Of a stretch of 6,990 bases of DNA, positions 6,013 to 6,990 are shown piece after piece (positions within the stretch are counted from its first letter, which is position 1; each line of letters opens with the position of its first letter). Under the pieces are notes generated by a model that saw nothing but the letters and a program-made list of their open reading frames with translations, did no database searches and was not told where the DNA came from. Origin of the DNA: Chloroflexota bacterium (GTDB lineage: Bacteria; Chloroflexota; Ktedonobacteria; Ktedonobacterales; JACDGC01); contig JAKAOI010000026.1 of the NCBI GenBank assembly GCA_021812265.1, positions 4,642 to 11,631 of the forward strand, read 5' to 3'. A program made the translations under genes and the position numbers.

Positions 6013-6042
6013 ATTATTCCAGTATACTACATAGTATAGCAA
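6013..6042 (-). promoter_or_regulatory. candidate mocR promoter
   Basis: TTGCTA (6042-6037) and AATAAT (6018-6013) on the minus strand are 18 bp apart; the -10 matches consensus at five of six bases. The start would fall near 6006, about 55 nt before the mocR ATG. The AGTATA repeat cluster sits within the spacer, which fits autoregulation. Confidence 0.5.
6021..6038. promoter_or_regulatory. AGTATA repeat cluster, candidate MocR operator
   Basis: AGTATA occurs at 6021-6026 and 6033-6038 as a direct repeat with a 12-bp period. The same bases give a palindrome, TATACT (6023-6028) with AGTATA (6033-6038) around ACAT. MocR proteins such as GabR and PdxR are known to bind direct repeats near divergent promoters. 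TATACT could also serve as a plus-strand -10 for the PNPOx-like gene, though only a weak -35 (TTTTCT, 6000-6005) lies 17 bp upstream. An alternative plus-strand pair, TTGCTG (5984-5989) and TATAAG (6005-6010), has a short 15-bp spacer. Confidence 0.5.
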
Positions 6043-6067
6043 ATAGCTGTAAGTTATTGTGAGGTCT

Positions 6068-6120
6068 CGCGCAGCGCGTTGCGCCATATAGACAGGCGCT
6101 GCGTGGCGGCGGTTTTTTTT
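6068..6120 (+). terminator. terminator-like hairpin in the leader of the PNPOx-like gene, possible attenuator
   Basis: CGCAGCGC (6070-6077) pairs perfectly with GCGCTGCG (6096-6103), extendable to 6068 and 6105. A competing stem pairs CGCCA (6082-6086) with TGGCG (6104-6108). Eight T residues follow at 6113-6120. No plus-strand gene lies upstream, so the hairpin stands between the divergent promoter and the ATG at 6144. The gap of 4-7 bases between stem and T run makes it an imperfect terminator. A short terminated RNA is an alternative. Confidence 0.5.
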
Positions 6121-6143
6121 ATTGAGAAAGTGAGTAAAATTGG

Positions 6144-6719
6144 ATGACACAGCGATCAACCAGAATACGCCGGCATCCCGAAAGATCGGCCCCCGATGCG
6201 TTGAACAGCATTTTACAAGCGGGATTAGTTGCGCATGTGGGGTATATACTGGATAATGAGCCATATGTAATACCGTTTTCGTATTTTAATGAACCGAATG
6301 ACACCAATATTTTATATTTGCATGGTTCGTCGGCCAGCCAAACATTGCGCGCTTTGCGAAATGGCGCCACCGTGTGTGTATCTATAGCAATTGCTGATGG
6401 CATTGTGTATTCAAAAACGGCGATTAACCATAGTATGAATTATCGCAGCGCAGTGGGGTATGGCAAAGCAGAAGTGATGCAAGATTTAGCGGAAATTGCC
6501 GAAATGTTTGATCGCTGGATTGGCAAATATACTCCCGGACGACAGCCGAGTATTGACTATCGGCGCGTAGATGATGAGATGATGCGCGGAACAGTAGTGT
6601 TAAAGGCGCATATTGCGTCGTGGAGTGTTAAAGCGCGCAGCGGCGGTTCCCGTGAGGAAGATGATGAAAATCCTGCTGTGCCCGGAACGTCTGGCGTGAT
6701 TGACATTTCACAATTTTAA
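6144..6719 (+). CDS. pyridoxamine 5'-phosphate oxidase-like flavoprotein (Pyridox_ox_2 / NimA-like family)
   Basis: This 191-residue soluble protein opens with RIRRHPER, then LVAHVGYILDNEPYVIPFSYF (residues 28-48, the start of the split-barrel FMN-binding fold) and LYLHGSSASQTLRAL (57-71). The C-terminal block ASWSVKARSGGSREEDDE, then PGTSGVI, matches the SxKxRxGxxxDDxED ending of this family. Homologues bind FMN or related flavins and include nitroimidazole reductases. Most are not true PdxH enzymes, so B6 oxidase activity should not be assumed. The start is fixed by the conserved RRHPER motif close to Met1. The ribosome binding site is weak (GTGAG about 10 nt upstream). The gene is divergent from mocR and 16 nt upstream of the DMT transporter, and probably in one transcript with it. 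The MocR neighbour suggests control by a B6 vitamer or amine. Confidence 0.9.
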   Translation: MTQRSTRIRRHPERSAPDALNSILQAGLVAHVGYILDNEPYVIPFSYFNEPNDTNILYLHGSSASQTLRALRNGATVCVSIAIADGIVYSKTAINHSMNYRSAVGYGKAEVMQDLAEIAEMFDRWIGKYTPGRQPSIDYRRVDDEMMRGTVVLKAHIASWSVKARSGGSREEDDENPAVPGTSGVIDISQF

Positions 6720-6724
6720 TGGAT

Positions 6725-6739
6725 ACATATAATATATGT
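6725..6739. repeat. 15-bp perfect palindrome over the DMT transporter start codon
   Basis: ACATATA and TATATGT are perfect 7-bp arms around one A. The right arm includes the ATG at 6736, and the centre contains TATAAT (6728-6733). It could be an operator, a weak internal -10 or a start-codon hairpin. AT-rich palindromes of this size can also arise by chance. Confidence 0.4.
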
Positions 6740-6990
6740 TTGGTATAGCGTATAGTTTTTTTTCGGCAATCAGTTGGGGAACAGCTGATTTTTTGGGGGG
6801 ATTGGTTTCACGCAAACTCAACGCCGCTGCCATTGTGTTTTGGAGCCAAATTGCCGGATTTGCGCTGATGGTTATTGCTGCGTTGGTCACTCGTGTTCCG
6901 CCAACTTTTGCGGATTTTGGCTGGGGAGCCGCTGCGGGTATGTGCGGCGCGGTAGGTTTGCTGCTTTTTTATCGCGGCTTGGCAATTGGG
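6736..6990 (+). CDS. EamA/DMT-superfamily transporter, N-terminal part (cut by window end)
   Basis: From the ATG at 6736 the frame is open for 85 codons to the last base. The start MFGIAYSFFSAISWGTADFL, with its Ser-Trp-Gly in the first helix, is typical of EamA (drug/metabolite transporter) proteins. Residues 3-22, 31-52 and 62-82 form three hydrophobic helices of the ten expected in a protein of about 300 residues. The family exports or imports amino acids, vitamins or other small metabolites; the substrate cannot be read from this part. DMT genes are common next to MocR regulators. An in-frame TAA at 6730-6732 rules out an upstream start. No proper ribosome binding site is visible; the nearest purine run is GGA, about 12 nt away. 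Expression may depend on translation of the gene before it. Confidence 0.88.
   Translation, partial: MFGIAYSFFSAISWGTADFLGGLVSRKLNAAAIVFWSQIAGFALMVIAALVTRVPPTFADFGWGAAAGMCGAVGLLLFYRGLAIG

Noticed and set aside
6135..6140. TAAAAT as a -10 box for the PNPOx-like gene
   Set aside because: The start would fall at or after the ATG at 6144, which removes the conserved N-terminal motif or requires a leaderless mRNA. No -35 is visible beyond the T run.

Overview
The window is a stretch of bacterial chromosome of moderate GC content. It has strong purine-rich ribosome binding sites, some GTG starts, and AT-rich promoters including an extended -10 and a TTGTAA-N17-TACACT box. Together with the gene families this fits an anaerobic or fermentative member of Bacillota (Clostridia or Negativicutes-like). 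That placement is inference; there is no rRNA or other phylogenetic marker here.

Layout, left to right. (1) Bases 1-207, minus strand: the N-terminal half of a RidA (YjgF) enamine/imine deaminase, cut by the window edge. (2) Bases 208-653: the ridA upstream region with two palindromes, a decayed 3' fragment of an IS3-family transposase on the plus strand, and an intrinsic terminator for the next gene. (3) Bases 654-2873, minus strand: a complete membrane-bound proton-pumping pyrophosphatase (hppA) of the K+-independent type. (4) Bases 2874-3391, a 518-bp divergent intergenic region. It holds a strong minus-strand promoter, a multi-stem structured RNA of about 190 nt that begins at the predicted transcription start and forms the hppA 5' leader, a 44-bp interrupted palindrome, and an extended -10 promoter facing the other way. 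(5) Bases 3392-4321, plus strand: an unfamiliar 309-residue protein with a degenerate receiver-like N-terminal domain, a coiled coil and a single C-terminal membrane anchor, followed by a strong terminator. (6) Bases 4425-5951, minus strand: a MocR/PdxR-type regulator (GntR winged helix fused to a fold-type I aminotransferase domain). (7) Bases 5952-6143: the divergent mocR promoter region with AGTATA repeats and a terminator-like leader hairpin. (8) Bases 6144-6719, plus strand: a pyridoxamine-phosphate-oxidase-like flavoprotein. (9) Bases 6736-6990, plus strand: the start of an EamA/DMT transporter, cut by the window end.

Genes 6, 8 and 9 look like one regulatory module: a PLP-sensing MocR protein facing a PNPOx-like gene and a small-molecule transporter. 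This neighbourhood is known for the MocR family. HppA conserves energy by hydrolysing pyrophosphate to pump protons, and its long folded leader suggests control by a ligand or by RNA structure.

The most promising unexplained items are the structured hppA leader RNA, which I could not match to any riboswitch class from memory, and the tail-anchored receiver-like protein encoded divergently from it.
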